Positions 11,605-25,300 of a stretch of 64,000 nt of DNA are shown here, one piece after another; position 1 is the stretch's first letter, and the number at the start of each line of letters is the position of its first letter. Under the pieces are notes generated by a model. It was given only the letters and a program-made list of their open reading frames with translations. It was not told the origin of the DNA and searched no databases. Position numbers and translations under genes: made by a program. Where the stretch lies: positions 185,664,939-185,728,938 of the forward strand of contig CM071601.1 of the NCBI GenBank assembly GCA_036435485.1. Direction: 5' to 3'. Source of the stretch: Saposhnikovia divaricata. Its lineage: Eukaryota; Streptophyta; Magnoliopsida; Apiales; Apiaceae.

Positions 11605-12540
11605 GTTTATATACCTTGACTGATGCATCATGTTCTCTACTCTTACTTCTAAAGTTCTGTTACTTGCATCATAGACCATGTTACTTTTATAGTTCTTTGA
11701 GGATGCATTAGAATAAAAGGTTGATATTAAGCACATAGTCCTGACATATAGTTCTTTGCCCAATTCAATTCTAAGAGTATTCAAAATATTATATAAGGAA
11801 CAGATATATCTTACTTTGATTGTAACTGGTGTCTTGGTGCAATTGTTTTATGCTGAGAATTAACTATGAATTTCACTTAAAATTAGAAAGTCAAATTGTG
11901 GTACATTAATATTTATAGCAAACATATTTACCTTTCTTATATTTTATTTTTTATGTTATCTTTTTCATATATTTATAGCAAACATATTTAGCTTTCTTTA
12001 TGTTTGCTATAAATATAGTAAATATGTTTGCTATAAATATATTTTTCATATAAAACTATTGCACAGTGTGAATGAAATTAAAGAAGTTACAATATTTCAG
12101 TTTTAAACTTTAAAAATATATTAATTGTTAACATGTCTGTTAAAAATAACTAAATACTTTGATATTAAATTAATTTAGAAATAATATAGTAATCATAATT
12201 TCAAAAGACCCTTATACCCCCAAAGTAGAACGCATTACCAAAGCTGAATAGAATAAAAACCCGAAATTAACTAATCAACCTATTTCTGAATTTCCTAATT
12301 CCTCTATACAAAACTTTTGTTTGCTAATTAATCAATTATTTATTTAACCTCATTTCCATGATAAATTACAAGAAGTAAATAACCAAATATCAATAATTCA
12401 TTATGTTTTGTTTTGATAATTTTAAATATACTTTATTTAACCATGTCCCATTGTGTTGTATTGAAAATGTGAAGAAAACACATGATTAAGAGATGATTTA
12501 AAATGTATGCATAAAATAGAAATAAAATGTATGGGTAAAA
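11605..12540. other. Intron remnant and AT-rich intergenic sequence with a small palindrome cluster
   Basis: The first part (to about 11925) is the tail of the duplicated block. From about 11915 to 12045 the motif tttatagcaaacatattta occurs in both orientations and could fold into hairpins. The rest is AT-rich, with no gene seen. Confidence 0.5.
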
Positions 12541-12651
12541 TGTATGAGCGCGATTGGATAAGCCAAGTGGTAAAGGGTGTATTCACTGTCGTTCCAGGTC
12601 ATGGTTCGACTCTCGCTCATCCGAGAATTTACATAGTAAAAAAAAAAAAGA
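12541..12651 (+). mobile_element. tRNA-derived SINE-like element
   Basis: The sequence has an RNA polymerase III A-box-like stretch (taagccaagtgg, 12559-12570) and a B-box-like stretch (ggttcgactct, 12603-12613) about 35 bp apart. An A-rich tail of about 13 bases follows at 12638-12650. This is the layout of a short SINE with a tRNA-like head. There is no acceptor stem or complete cloverleaf, so it is not a tRNA gene. I found no clear target-site duplication. Confidence 0.5.
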
Positions 12652-12682
12652 ATAACTTTTATCATGAACAGGTGGTAAACAA

Positions 12683-12873
12683 TGTAACTAACCAAATTAA
12701 AGGGCTATCCTTTGATTAGAAGTGTACACTGTTATATCTAAAATTAATTTATAAGATTATATTTAATATTACTACTGATAAATGTAACTAAACAAATTAA
12801 AGGGCTCCCTTTGATTAGAAGTGTACATTGTTATGCCTAAAATTAATTTATAAGATTATATTTTAATATTATC
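12683..12873. repeat. Tandem duplication, about 95-bp unit
   Basis: Two near-identical units, about 12686-12776 and 12787-12873, share the run accaaattaaagggct / aacaaattaaagggct and then gattagaagtgtaca. It is a local duplication without coding signal. Confidence 0.7.
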
Positions 12874-13110
12874 CTGATATCCATATTGGCTCATTTAGTA
12901 ATCTTCAGTTTTGTAGGTACTGTATAGGAATTAGCATTTCATGTAAGGTGATTTCTTCCTCAATCATCAAGGGACTAATGTTTTCAGGAGGGTGTTCTCG
13001 GTTAGATGATAAAACTTTTTGAATGAAAGAAACCCATGTTCTCGATATTATATCTTGATATAATTCATCTACGTGAAGGTAAGTTTTGTAAAATAAAAAA
13101 AAAAAAAATT

Positions 13111-13243
13111 AACTTGGGAGTTGAATAGAGGATGGCACATATGCGGCAGTGTAAAAATCTCCAATAGGGTAATGCAAAAAAATTGGGAGTTGAATAGAGG
13201 ATGGCACTTATGCGGCACTGTAAAAATCTCCAATAGGGTAATG
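13111..13243. repeat. Tandem duplication, about 68-bp unit
   Basis: Two units, about 13112-13178 and 13180-13243, share gttgaatagaggatggcac and the run ctccaatagggtaatgc, with a few base changes between them. The second unit ends directly before the bL9 pseudogene. Open frames across it arise only from the repeat. Confidence 0.7.
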
Positions 13244-13248
13244 CTGAT

Positions 13249-14892
13249 GCATCACCATATTCTGTTTGCTGCTGAAGGTGTTCGATATCGAAAACTGGAT
13301 GTCATTCTAACTACTGCGAGTTAACAAATTGTTTTAATAAATTCTACAGTATTAATTTATGTCTGTTTCTTGTTCAACAATTTTATAGACAATTGTGTAC
13401 ATGTGTACTTTTTATAGTATAGACAAGCTAGGGAAATCAGGAGAGGTTGTTAAAGTAACTCCAGGGAATTTCCGCAGCCAATGCCTAAATTGCTTGTTCC
13501 TAAAATCGACAAGTTTGCTTATCTCATCAGCGAGCAGCATAAGGTTTGGGATTTCTCGCTGCCTATGTCTTTGTGTACATTAGTTATTTATTCGTAGTTT
13601 TATGAATGCCAGTTTTTTACAATATTTAGACACGAGGCTTGCACATGGCATATTTCATCTGCTTATAGTTCATTAGATGCATTTGTAGATAATTTGATTT
13701 AAACGTATAAGTTTGGGCTTTGAAAATGTAGCTGCAAAGCGCAAATATTTTGTGGTGCTTTGAGGGGCGATATACTGATCTAGTTTGACGTTTATATATG
13801 TCACTTGACAGAGTAAATATAAGTGCATTTTGTCAGACCATGGCGTTTTGGTGCTTTGTAGTTGTGCATATAGTGAGTGTTGACAAGTAAATAAAACTCT
13901 TCCCTTATGACTTGGTGAGCCTTCATTGGAAACATGAAGCGTCTCATTTTTCATGTTGGCAACTTCAGATTGACTTTGTATATTATCTTTTTGAGAAACA
14001 TACCTTGTGGGTGTGTGAAGCTTGTTGCTTGCATTTCATCTGTACTTACGCAACATTCTCTTGCTGTTTTGCTGATTTATTTGTATCATGGGATTATTGG
14101 TGTTTGACGGGAGCTATCTTTGCACTATTTCCTTTCCGAATTTCAGTGCTTCCGTTTAATTTTCTTCCCTTGTATATGCATAGTCGTGAGATTTTAGCAA
14201 CAATCTGAGACTTTAGCCTACCTTATATCCATACTCTGCATGAACTTCTCCATCCTTCTACAAAAATTGAGAATGTATGTACATTTGGTTTCCATAGATT
14301 CACCAAACCAAGGAGATTGAAGAGGTTAAAGTTGTTCAGAAGACTGAGGAAGATATAAACAAAGAATACCATACAGCAGCAAAATGTCTAGATGATGCTA
14401 AGTTGGTCAGTGTTGTCTAAAATACTGATTTTGAGCTGTTGTATTCTGTAAAACAATTAGTTTTTAATGAATTACAAGTTTTACCTTGATATTGAATTGA
14501 ACTTGATCATCATCTGTTTTTGGAAGGGTTAAGAAATTCATATATTTTTTGACACGTGAGCTTTTGTATATACTGCTACTTATCTTGCTGCAAAATATAT
14601 AAATGTAGGAATGACGAGTTATGATTCTTTGTCTTGTCAGAAGCTGAAAATGATACTTGAAGAACGTAATGATTTAGGAAATTTGGGAATGTGATATCTT
14701 ACTGGCTTAATTACATTTTATTGCTGTCTTTAACAGTCCCACCTCTTTTGCTCTAGACAATTTAATATGTTCTTTTTTACATTTTCTGAATTTATAATAC
14801 CTGTTGTCACTTTTGTCAAGGTCTTGAGAAGGTATATAAAGATTGATAATGAAATGCGTGAACCTGTGACTAAAGAAGAAATCGTTGCTGAG
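13249..14892 (+). pseudogene. Organellar ribosomal protein bL9 pseudogene
   Basis: Four exon pieces match mitochondrial-type large-subunit protein bL9. About 13252-13318 (FAAEGVRYRKLDVILTT); about 13417-13543 (IDKLGKSGEVVKVTPGNF, then KIDKFAYLISEQHK); 14298-14405 (KEIEEVKVVQKTEEDINKEY); 14821-14892 (MREPVTKEEIVAE). In the second piece the frame shifts between GNFR and MPKLL, consistent with loss of one base near 13475. The start exon and the last exon, with the C-terminal domain, were not found in the flanks. The product would bind 23S-type rRNA in the organelle ribosome; this copy cannot encode it. Splice sites of the last two pieces still look normal, so decay is moderate. Confidence 0.8.
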
Positions 14893-16099
14893 GTACGTTT
14901 TATTCTTTACTCTGTTGTTTTTACCTGTGGACCTGCAGTATATTTGTTGCTTGGCTATGTTTGTGCTTGGTACGTGGTACCCTTGGATTATGATTTATTG
15001 TTTGCCAGTCCCCTTTTTTTTTTATCTTTAGATTGTCTATGTAGTACAATTGTGTTTTGTAGGGATGTGGGAACTTTATCTTTTTGTATGAGAACCTTAG
15101 TCATTATTTTTCTGTAGCATGATGCCTGTCCACTTAGTATCTACTGAAAAAAAATGAATACAACTTTTACATGAATGTGTACATATATCAATTAGGTATA
15201 GACAAAGTAATGTTTTAGTTTTTCTGTATTGCCCTGCCGATAAATTGATCAGATAGGAAGTGGATGATATGGTCTAGCCAAGAAGCTGAGATATGACCAT
15301 GTTGCAATCCCCTGCAAACGGGGAGGGCAGATATAATATTTATATCATAGTTGATTGTGCTACTTGAGTTCTGCAAATAGTTGAGATGTTGTGTATGTCT
15401 AGAAAATTAAATGGGCTAGTTGTTGAAATCCCAGCCAGGGATTCTGTTTCTGTAATTGTATGGTGAATGTTACTTTAAGATGACCAAATTTGAGCAGACT
15501 AGTAATATTGAAACATATTAGCCACAAACTGACTAATCACAGATGAATTTTGGTTGGGTAAGAACTTTAGTTTTCACTTGTTTATTGTAGTCCTCTTTTC
15601 CTTGCTAATAAGTTGTAAAGTTATAAAACTGATTTTGCAGAATATATCTGATGATTTTCTTGGTGAAAGAATTACATGTATGTTTAGAATTGAAAGAAAA
15701 AACAATTTAAAATTCATGGAATGAGTCTGAATGCTTAAGAAACAATTTGAAGCATAATGTGCTCAACTTGATGGTCTACTTGGGGTAGTTGTTTTTCTTT
15801 TAGATTTGGAATAAAAGGAACATAATGACTACAGAAAAGACAGGTGTGTGGTACCTCATTATCCATTGATTGTTGCATTATTATCCTTGTAATTCGAAGT
15901 CAATGATTTACTTTACAAACTTGCAAGTAAGTTAAATACATAGAATGATTTATTTCAGTTTACAAAATACAAACGAATGATCAGAAATATGTGGTAAAAG
16001 CAAACACAAAAAATAATAGAAATAATTAAACAAGGATCATGACCCATTATTCTATTATCTAAACGTTTAAGCAAAAGTCCAAACAAAGTACTTAACCAA
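14893..16099. other. Gene-free stretch after the bL9 remnant
   Basis: Intron-like and AT-rich sequence. I looked for the missing bL9 C-terminal exon and did not see it. Nothing else was recognised. Confidence 0.45.
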
Positions 16100-18339
16100 T
16101 CTATACTATTATATAAATTCCGAAACATTAAAAGTTTGATTAGTCGGTCGGTCGGTACTGTTGATTGTACTTATTTACCCTTACTTAATTACAGATAAGC
16201 TAACTAATCAATTTTCTTATTGAGTTTAAACATATTATCTTTTTTATTTTTCAAGAACTAACTAATTTCCTAAAATATAATATCCTTTTATATTTTATCT
16301 AACTAAAATTTCTACTTTATTAATCAATTACCTTTTTCAGGTTAGACATATTACCTTTTCAACTAACTAATCAATTAAGGTTAAACATATTATCTTTTCT
16401 CTTTTTCAAAAACTAAATAATTTCCTTTTTATGATAAAATATAATATCCCTTTATATTTTATCTAACTAACTAATTTTCTAAAATACAATATCCTTTTAT
16501 ATTTTATCTAACTAAAATTTCTCCTTTATTAATCAATTTCCTTTTTGAGGTTAGACATATTACCTTTTCTACTAACTAATAAATAATTACAGATAAACTA
16601 ACTAATCAATTTCCTTATTGAGTTTAAACATATTATCTTTTCTATTTTTCAAGAACTAACTAATTTCCTAAAATATAATATCCTTTTATATTTTATCTAA
16701 CTAAAATTTCTACTTTATTAATCAATTTCCTTTTTCAGGTTAGACATGTTACCTTTTCTACCAACTAATCAATTTCCTTCTTAAGGTTAAACATATTATC
16801 TTTTCTCTTTTTCAAAAACTAAATAATTTCCTTTTTATCCATTTATATTTTATCTAACTAACTAATTTCATAAAATACAATATCCTTTTATATTTTATCT
16901 AACTAAAATTTCTCCTTTATTAATCAATTTCCTTTTTCAGGTTAGACATATTACCTATTCTACTAACTAATAAATTTCCTTCTTAGGGTTAAACATATTA
17001 TCTTTTATATTTATGAAAAACTAAATAATTTTCTTTTTATAATAAAATATAATATCCCTTTATATTTTATCTAACTAAAATTTCTCCTTTATTAATTAAT
17101 TTCCGTTTTCAAGTTAAACATATTACCTTTTATATTTTTCAATAACTAAACAATTTTCTTTTTCAAGTAAAATAGAATATCTTTCACATTTTATTTAACT
17201 AAAATATCTCTTTTTTAAAAATAGTACGAGCAGTTTTGTTTAATAAAATAACGTAATTATATTATAATTATTATTAACTAATCAATTACCTTTTTTCACC
17301 CAAAACACGTTACCTTTTCTTTTTTCTCTAATTAACATCTCTCTTTTTCCAATTATATCATGAACGGTTACCTTTTTCAACCAAAACACGGTACCTTTTT
17401 TCTTTTCTCTTACTAAAATCTCTCTTTTTCCAATTATATCACAGATGTTTCTATTTAATAAAATAAATAATAATATTATAATACTAATAATTAACCGATT
17501 ACCTTTTCAGCTAAAATGTATCATCTTTTCTATTTTTTCTAATTAAACTCCCTTTTTTTCTAGAAATATCACGGACAACATTAATTTCTCATTTTCTAAA
17601 AACTATGAGCAATTTTATTTAGTAAAATGACATAATTAAATTATAATTATATAAGCTAATCAATTACCTTTTTCACATAAATCATGTCATTTTTTTAATT
17701 TTCACATTACCTTTCTATTTTCTCTAACTAAAATCTCTCTTTTTCCAATTATATCAAGGGAGGTTTTATTTAATAAAATAAACTAATAATATTTTAATAT
17801 TAATAATAAACGATTACCTTTTTCAACTAAAACGTATCATCTTTCCTATATTTTTTTTAACTAAAATCCTTCTTTTAATAGATATATATATCACGGACAA
17901 TATTAATTTCATTTTTTCTAAAAATATTTCGTACAATTGTATTTAGTAAATAAGGTAATTAAATTATAATTGCTATAAACTAATCAATTATATTTTTCAC
18001 CTATAACATGTTTCCTTTTTAATTTTCTCTAACTAAATCCTATCTTTTTCTAATCATATCACATGCATTCTATTTAATAAAAAAAATAAATTTATAATTA
18101 CCAATAATTAATCCATTACCTTTTTCAACTAAAATCTATCATCTTTTCTATATTTTCTAACTAAAATTCTTCCATTTCTAGAAATATCACGGATAACATC
18201 TGTATAATTATTATCAAATCATCTGATATAATAATGTAAGCCTCCAAAATTCATCTTTTAAAAAGTTAATTTAAATAAATGAAAAAATTTATATAATATT
18301 AAAATAAAAAATCCGTGCATCGCACGGGCTTTAAGCTAG
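16100..18339 (+). mobile_element. Non-autonomous Helitron
   Basis: It begins TCTATACTATTATATAA after an A. It ends with the hairpin ccgtgc-atc-gcacgg, then gctttaagCTAG, directly before a T. This is the Helitron layout: 5' TC, 3' hairpin and CTRR, insertion between A and T. Inside are diverged tandem units of roughly 200 bp, recognisable by tttcaggttagacatatta and tatcctttt...tatctaacta, and a second unit type with atatcacgga. No Rep/helicase coding was seen. The same family recurs at 31856-34892, with the same ends. Confidence 0.85.
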
Positions 18340-19361
18340 TCACTTTAATATTTGCTATATTAATAATCAAATTCAACGACTTTCACAAAACCGAACTTTT
18401 GGAAGTTTCTATCCACAACGCCTGACTTGACTCTGTCACTTTGACTATTATATTCATCACCCAAGCTGCCACAGCCGACCATCGCCGCGGATACAACTTA
18501 CCCATCTCATCCTCCACGTATTCGGTTAAGGGTCTTTCCAGCACATTTTTCACTTATTTTCATGATAATTTTGGATTTGTTTGGAAAAATTTAAGGATTT
18601 ATTTTCGGATAAAAATTTCATATTTTAATAAAAAAAATTTATACAAGTATTTAATGTATATTCTATAAATTACAATAAAAAAAGCTAACTTTTTCAAAAA
18701 ATAGTTAGAAATTCTAACTTTGTCTTAAAATAAGTTGACTTATTCTGAAAATAAGTTCCCCCAAACATCCCCTTTATGAGATGACTTCTTTTTATTAGTA
18801 AAATTTTTTATACATAAGAAGATCGATTATCATTAATAAAAAAAATTAATCAAAATTTGATAACTTATCTTTTATCACAATTATCCTCAACTAAATTCCG
18901 ATCCATAAAAAACCAAACTTTTATACAAAAATGTATACATACACATGACAAAAAGAAAGTGAGTGCACATTTTGTGACTTGCGAAATTTCATACTCCCAC
19001 TTTTTTAAAAATTTATATTTATCTTAAAAAGATCAAATTAAACGATTAATACACAATTATATATAATTTAAAAAGAAATTATCAAAATACTCACATTATT
19101 TATTTACCATCAGTTTTGAGATAAAATTTGAAAACTCCACAAATTTACTTTCGATACATACAACACAACATTTATCTCGAGTATTCATGTACAAAATGTT
19201 CTTTGCTTGAAATTCACTCTTGGATATAATCACCGTCCAGCGATCAAGTAAACACGTCCACACGTGTATATGTGATATACACACACATCTGCATTCTTGT
19301 ATATTCTTGACACTTCCATTCCTTGTGTCTGTACATTATCATCAACTAGTACTCTTATAAC
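18340..19361 (+). other. Upstream region of the alpha/beta hydrolase gene
   Basis: AT-rich DNA. The interval 18560-18775 ends aagttcccccaaacatcccc and may be an old MITE, but I could not define both ends. The last 150 bp carry tgtatatgtgatatac-type TATA-like runs about 90 bp before the ATG and probably include the core promoter. Confidence 0.4.
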
Positions 19362-22300
19362 ATGCCTTTTTGTGAGGTCGGAAAATACCAAAACGCTGCA
19401 GACGCCGCCGGCAACAATGGAATCAAGATTTTCTACAAAACGTACGGCCGTGGACCCGTCAAAGTCTTATTGATCATTGGTAAATTTCTATCAGTTTTCT
19501 ACTTGTTATGCATTTTTTAAATGGGTTTTTGTTTAATTTTAATGGGTCGGTGTTTGTTTTTGTGATTGTTGAGCAGGATTAGCTGGCACCCATGAATCGT
19601 GGGGTCCACAGATCATGGGACTCACCGGAACTTTGACGCCGAATGATCAAGATTGGCCGGACGGTGATCGGAGCTCAGATGAAGTTGGGGTGGCTCATGA
19701 GGGTCTTATTGAAGTTTGTGCTTTGGATAATCGTGGAATGGGTCGTAGCTCTGTGCCTACAAAGAAATCAGATTACACGTAAGCCTAATTATATTTGTGT
19801 GTGAGTTTTTTTGATTGAAATTTGAAATATTAAATTTGATATTCGAAAAATCAAGTTGTAGTTTTTATTTGTTGAATGCAGAACAAGAATCATGGCTAAA
19901 GATGCAATAGCTGTAATGGACCACTTGGGTTGGGATAAAGCACATGTTTTTGGCCATTCCATGGGTGAGACTTATTAGAACTATCAGTAGGAGTGTAGGA
20001 CTCCATTGAATTATTAGTTTACTAGAAACTGGTTTTCCTAGACTTTAACTTGATGTTTATACTGGCTTTGCTTAATGGGGTGCAAATTCATTGCGGACCT
20101 GCTTTTACCTCTTCTAAAATAGATAATGTATTTGATTACATTATCATAGATGGATGATAGGTATTGATGGATGTTTCTAACTTTTGGTTTCTTCTCTTTA
20201 ATGTCATATATATAGGAGCTATGATAAGTTGCAAACTGGCGGCGATGGTGCCTGATAGGATTCTGTCCTTGGCTTTACTAAATGTAACTGGTGGTGGCTT
20301 TGAATGTTTTCCAAAGGTATTATTTCTTTGTTACCGTGTAGCTATACTTGTAGATGATGACCGAAAGTAATGTTCTAAAATGTAAGATTGATATTGCAAG
20401 ATACGCAAATGTTCAAGTCAGATAGATGTATATACAGATATATTTGTCAATTTATTTATTTAGGGGTACCACTTTGTCAATAGGAAATAATTATGTTCGG
20501 AAAGAGATGATTTATTATCTTGTTGATGTGTTCTATGCAGTCACTACACTGTGAAAACCATAAAATTCTCTGTGCAGTTTCCCTACAAGCTAAATTAATA
20601 TGTCATATTATTTGTACGTGCAAGCTATAAGGATAAATTAGTGGACAGTACTTTACTAATAATATGCACCACTCTATACATTGTCCACCTCTACTTAAGC
20701 TGCATCATGTCAGAATCATCTTTATTGAAGAAGATAAAATGTGTTTCTTACAGAAGAACAATGAGAAAGATGAACACTAATCTACATTCTCTGATCACAA
20801 CTTACAGAGTATGAAACATGAACTAACTAACTCTCTATTTACAGAACTCTATATCTATATATGCTAACAACCTCCAGCTGTCTAACTTGTAACAAACTTT
20901 CCTTCTAGAAGCTTTGTTGACTTCATAAGCTGAGGTGTACAATGAGGTGGACCTTGTTGACTATCTTGAGTATGTTTATCACATCAGTCCATCAAGCTTC
21001 TCTCTCTTTGTCTTGGCTTTTCTTTATTGCACCTACTTGGTCAGCAAATTACAAGTCCAAGCTAAGACTCGTTTTGGATTACCATCTGCAGTTACCAAAA
21101 TCTCTTACTCTGAAAATTTACAGATTAAGCAGATACACATGCTGAAAATTTCTAGTGCAATTATTTATAGATTAAGCAGAAACACATGCTGAAAATTTCT
21201 AGTGCCCAGAATGATTAACAATGCTCTAGTATAATATGGACAAGAAAAATATACAATATATATACATACTCTATCTGTGATTTGTGTAATAAATAATAAA
21301 AACTATGTTTATAGATTAAGCAGAAACACATGCTGAAAATTTCTAGTGCCCGGAATGATTAACAATGCATAGTATAATATGGACAAGGAAAATATACAAT
21401 ATATATATACATACTCTATCTGTGATTCGTGTAATAAATAATAAAAACTATGTAATTGCAGGCATGTAATTAATTATATATTTGGAAACTAGCACAGTAT
21501 ATATGTATCACAGTATTTGTATTAACAGTTAACATTAAAAACATTTAAATTTTGAATATGATGTAGAAGAAGATTGAAAACACACTTGGAAGTTAATAAC
21601 AGTATTTGGGGGTAATAGGCGTTTTAAATTCTGTGTGGCAGTATCTGATTTATATCGATAACGATATGGCTAATGTAGCCCCAAGGCATCTATAGTTGTA
21701 CCACTGTACGTTTGCATGAAGCACAACTCATATATAGGGAACTAAGGCCTTCAGTCTAATGTTAGTATCTGATACAACAATTTGGTTTATAATTTTCAGT
21801 TGGTTAAGATAATTGTTTAGTGCAAAATTATTTTAAAGTAATTTTGTGAGCCGTCTTCTTTTTTCGATATTTTTGATTATTATTTTAGCTTCATGTTTAC
21901 AGTTTTTTCAGTTTCCGTGAATCTTTCAGTAGATCTTCTGATGTCACTTGATTAAATTTATTTTGTAAACCAGACTAGAAAGTTTGGATTGCAACTTGCA
22001 TTAGCCGTGTTAACAATATTCAAATTGTCATATCTAAACTACTAATGTAGCTAGTCTCAGGTATAATGTCTCGTGTTCTCTGTTTTGCAGCTTGATCGAC
22101 AAACTTTATCCATTGCTATTAGGTTCTTAAAAGCTAAAACTCCTGAACAAAGAGCGGCTGTTGACTTGGACACTCACTACACAAAGGTTGATTATGTTCT
22201 TATTCGTAATTTTTTTCTGCTCACTTAAGCATTTTGGGCATCAAACCTGTCACAAAAATATTGAAGAAATTTTGGGAAGCAGAAAATTTATTCTTATGTC

Positions 22301-25300
22301 ATATATTAGAATCAAATGCAAAAGATATTTTCAGGTGTACTGGTTTTTAAAAATGTAGTGCTTGATTCTTACCCTTGTATATACAGTTTCATCTGCACTT
22401 CGATGTATGTATACTACATCTGTTCTTGCAACTAGTACTAATTTAGAGTTGAATAACAATCAAACTTGACGCATATGGTCTTGTTGCAGACACACAGTTT
22501 TCCTTTCTTAACACATAATCTGGCATTAAAATGTGCTTGCACAGTTTTGTGGCTTATGACAACTAATCTTATATAGTCTATCCGTTGTACAGGAATATCT
22601 CGAGGAATTTGTTGGATCTAAAACTAGAAGAGCAATTTTATATCAAGTAAGCACTTAACAAACATTATGCTTGAAGGATATGATAGCATTCTTAAGAAGC
22701 CTTTTGGGTGGTTTAGTTGTATTGCTTGTTTCGCCCATATCTTGTTTCGCCCATATTTATATAATGGCATTGATTTGAAGCCTTTCTAGGCGATTCTGTC
22801 AGAAAGTTTTATGTTTTCCTCTCTCTTTTACTGTCTGTAACTCCGTGGGAGGATAAAGGATTGTATTTTCATTGCCTACGCCTTCATATATTTGGTTTAG
22901 CTCTTTCTGTGCACATTGGATGAAATGTTTTACGTAAAAGTTAAACTGAAAGGATCATATCTTTTGAAGAGTGGCATTGTAGAAACTATCCTCCTGCTTC
23001 ATTTTTGTTTTCAGAAACTAATGTTGGTAGGTTAGTGATTCTACATATAGTTCCGAGTCATATGTGTATATATACCAATTGAGACTGCAACCTGCCTTGT
23101 TTTGGAGTAGTAAATTAAATTCTGATATTTTATATTAAAGATTAAACCTGAATATAAGGACTGGTTAGCTTGGGTATTGTCACCTTTGTCAATAAATACC
23201 ATTCACATTTATGCTTCAGAGGTTGTCATCTTGAATGTACTAGCAATTGAGTGAAGTTATGTTCTCTGCGCTATTTAGTGGTTTCGGATATCTAAAAGGA
23301 CATAGAATTGTACTTATTAGTCCAGATCCTTTCAGTAGCCTATGATATATACACATGTTAGAGGGATATTTGTAGTTCTAATCAGTGACATATATGTAGC
23401 AGTGGGTCATTTTATACTCGCTAAAGAGCTGCACAATTACAGATGGAATCTCCTTTCATTTGAAATGATGAAAGTAGCTATCTGTTATCGACTCTGATTT
23501 ATCTGTCAAGCTCAGACTAATATTTGGTCTTGACTGGTTAAATTAAGAAATAAAGCACCATCCCCTCTAATCTTAGAAGTCTTGCAATCTTACTAGAGGA
23601 ATGACCCTTTACACTTATGCAGTATGAAGTTTGAACAGGCTACAATTTTCAGATAATAGCACTCATGAAATATGACCATTATAATATCTCTATTTTAAAG
23701 CAAGGGTATCATTGTTACAGGAATATGTCAAAGGCATATCAGCAACTGGTATGCAGTCAAACTATGGTTTTGATGGTCAGATTCATGCATGCTGGACACA
23801 CAGAATGTCACAAATGGAGTTTGAGTTGATGCGATCTTCTGGATTTTTTGTATCAGTTATTCATGGCAGGTACAACTTAAGTGGCAGTAGTTTTCATTTC
23901 TTCACCTAATTATACTTGTTTAGACAACTAAGTATAGTTTTCATGACATCTAGGAATGATGTTATTGCTCAATTACGACATGCAAAGAGACTTGCGGAGA
24001 GATTACACCCTTTCTCTAGAATGACAGAACTTCCTGGTGGGCATCTTGTGAGTCATGAGAGGACTCAAGAGGTAAACACTTATGTAAACATGTAGCTTAC
24101 AAATTACAGGTTATGGTTGGAATTCGTTAAGTTGTAATTCAAGATTTAAATAGATTGTTGAGTGACTAGTATCTATATACAAGATTCTTAAAATTCCATT
24201 TCGGAAAAGCTAATTGTTGTATAACTCTTAGGCAGTGGGATCATTAGGGAATTAGTTAAAATATATGCATGTGCAGGCGTGCATCATTTAAATGTCACTT
24301 CTAGCATAAAAAAATATATAGATATTATGTGTATGGATTATGGAACGAAGCTAGATTTGCAATTTGAAGGAAAAGACATAAACCCCACTGTAAGCATGAA
24401 TTTTTTTAAGAAACTGTGAAGAAGCACACAAGGCAAAAGGTTAATTACTTTGATAGGCATTCTGTGTCTTTGAGATTCATCCCTTTTAACTTTGGGATAT
24501 TCTTACATTTCCAGAATCTTGGTAAGTTAATTGTTCCTAAAAGTAACTGTCAAAATATGAGCAATGCGGAAGTAATAAACGGAACTAGTAGAGAGGAGAG
24601 AAAAACACTGTAGTAATATTAGAACTACATTGTATTGATCTTGTTATATTACATGAGAGCATAAGCTCTTATATAGGAAGTAAAACTTGGTTGGTGGCTG
24701 ATGACCTAAGCGCTTATGTTATAGTATCTTGATGACCTAAGCGCTTATGTCACAGTTATTGTTGATATTTAACAGTAACAAATTGCAATATTATTTATTT
24801 TTGCTTTTAGGATAGAAGGATTAGATTAAATTTGATTCCTTGTTTATATTATCAAATTAATATAAAATTATGTGTTAAAATAACTCTTTATTGCAACTCT
24901 AGGTCAATCAAGCTCTACTCGAGTTGATCAGGGCATCAGAAAGTGAGATAGACCCACTTGAATGGACAAATATACCTCAGCCCAGCACTGGTAAGTATCA
25001 ATCTCAATGTTCACAAATTTCCCTCAATCATGTTCTTTGTTGGTCAGACTTTCACTTGAAAGGTCTTCTAATCTGACAATCAAATTTGTAAACAATTTTC
25101 TTTTCTATACCATATTTATACTCCCCGAGTCACTACCTCAATTTATTCAAGAGAAATATTAAACTTCAGACGGACACTTTATATGGGAGATGGAACTCAA
25201 TGCATTTGGTGATTGAAGAAGACTGCAGAATGTTATTATTACCATTAGTTATCATTTTATAAAACATATGAGAACTACTGTTTCCTGGTTGAAGAGTTTT

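Noticed and set aside
12541..12651. Possible tRNA gene
   Set aside because: A- and B-box-like motifs are present but no acceptor stem or anticodon arm forms, and a poly(A) tail follows; SINE is the better reading.
13912..14208. 98-codon ORF inside the bL9 remnant
   Set aside because: It lies in intron sequence between two recognised exon pieces and has no similarity or codon pattern of a gene.
16100..18339. CRISPR-like or satellite array
   Set aside because: Repeat units are long, diverged and directly adjacent, lie between Helitron ends and are in a plant genome.
20690..21110. A defined solo LTR in intron 4 of the hydrolase gene
   Set aside because: The sequence has retroelement character but I found no TG...CA ends with a matching target-site duplication.
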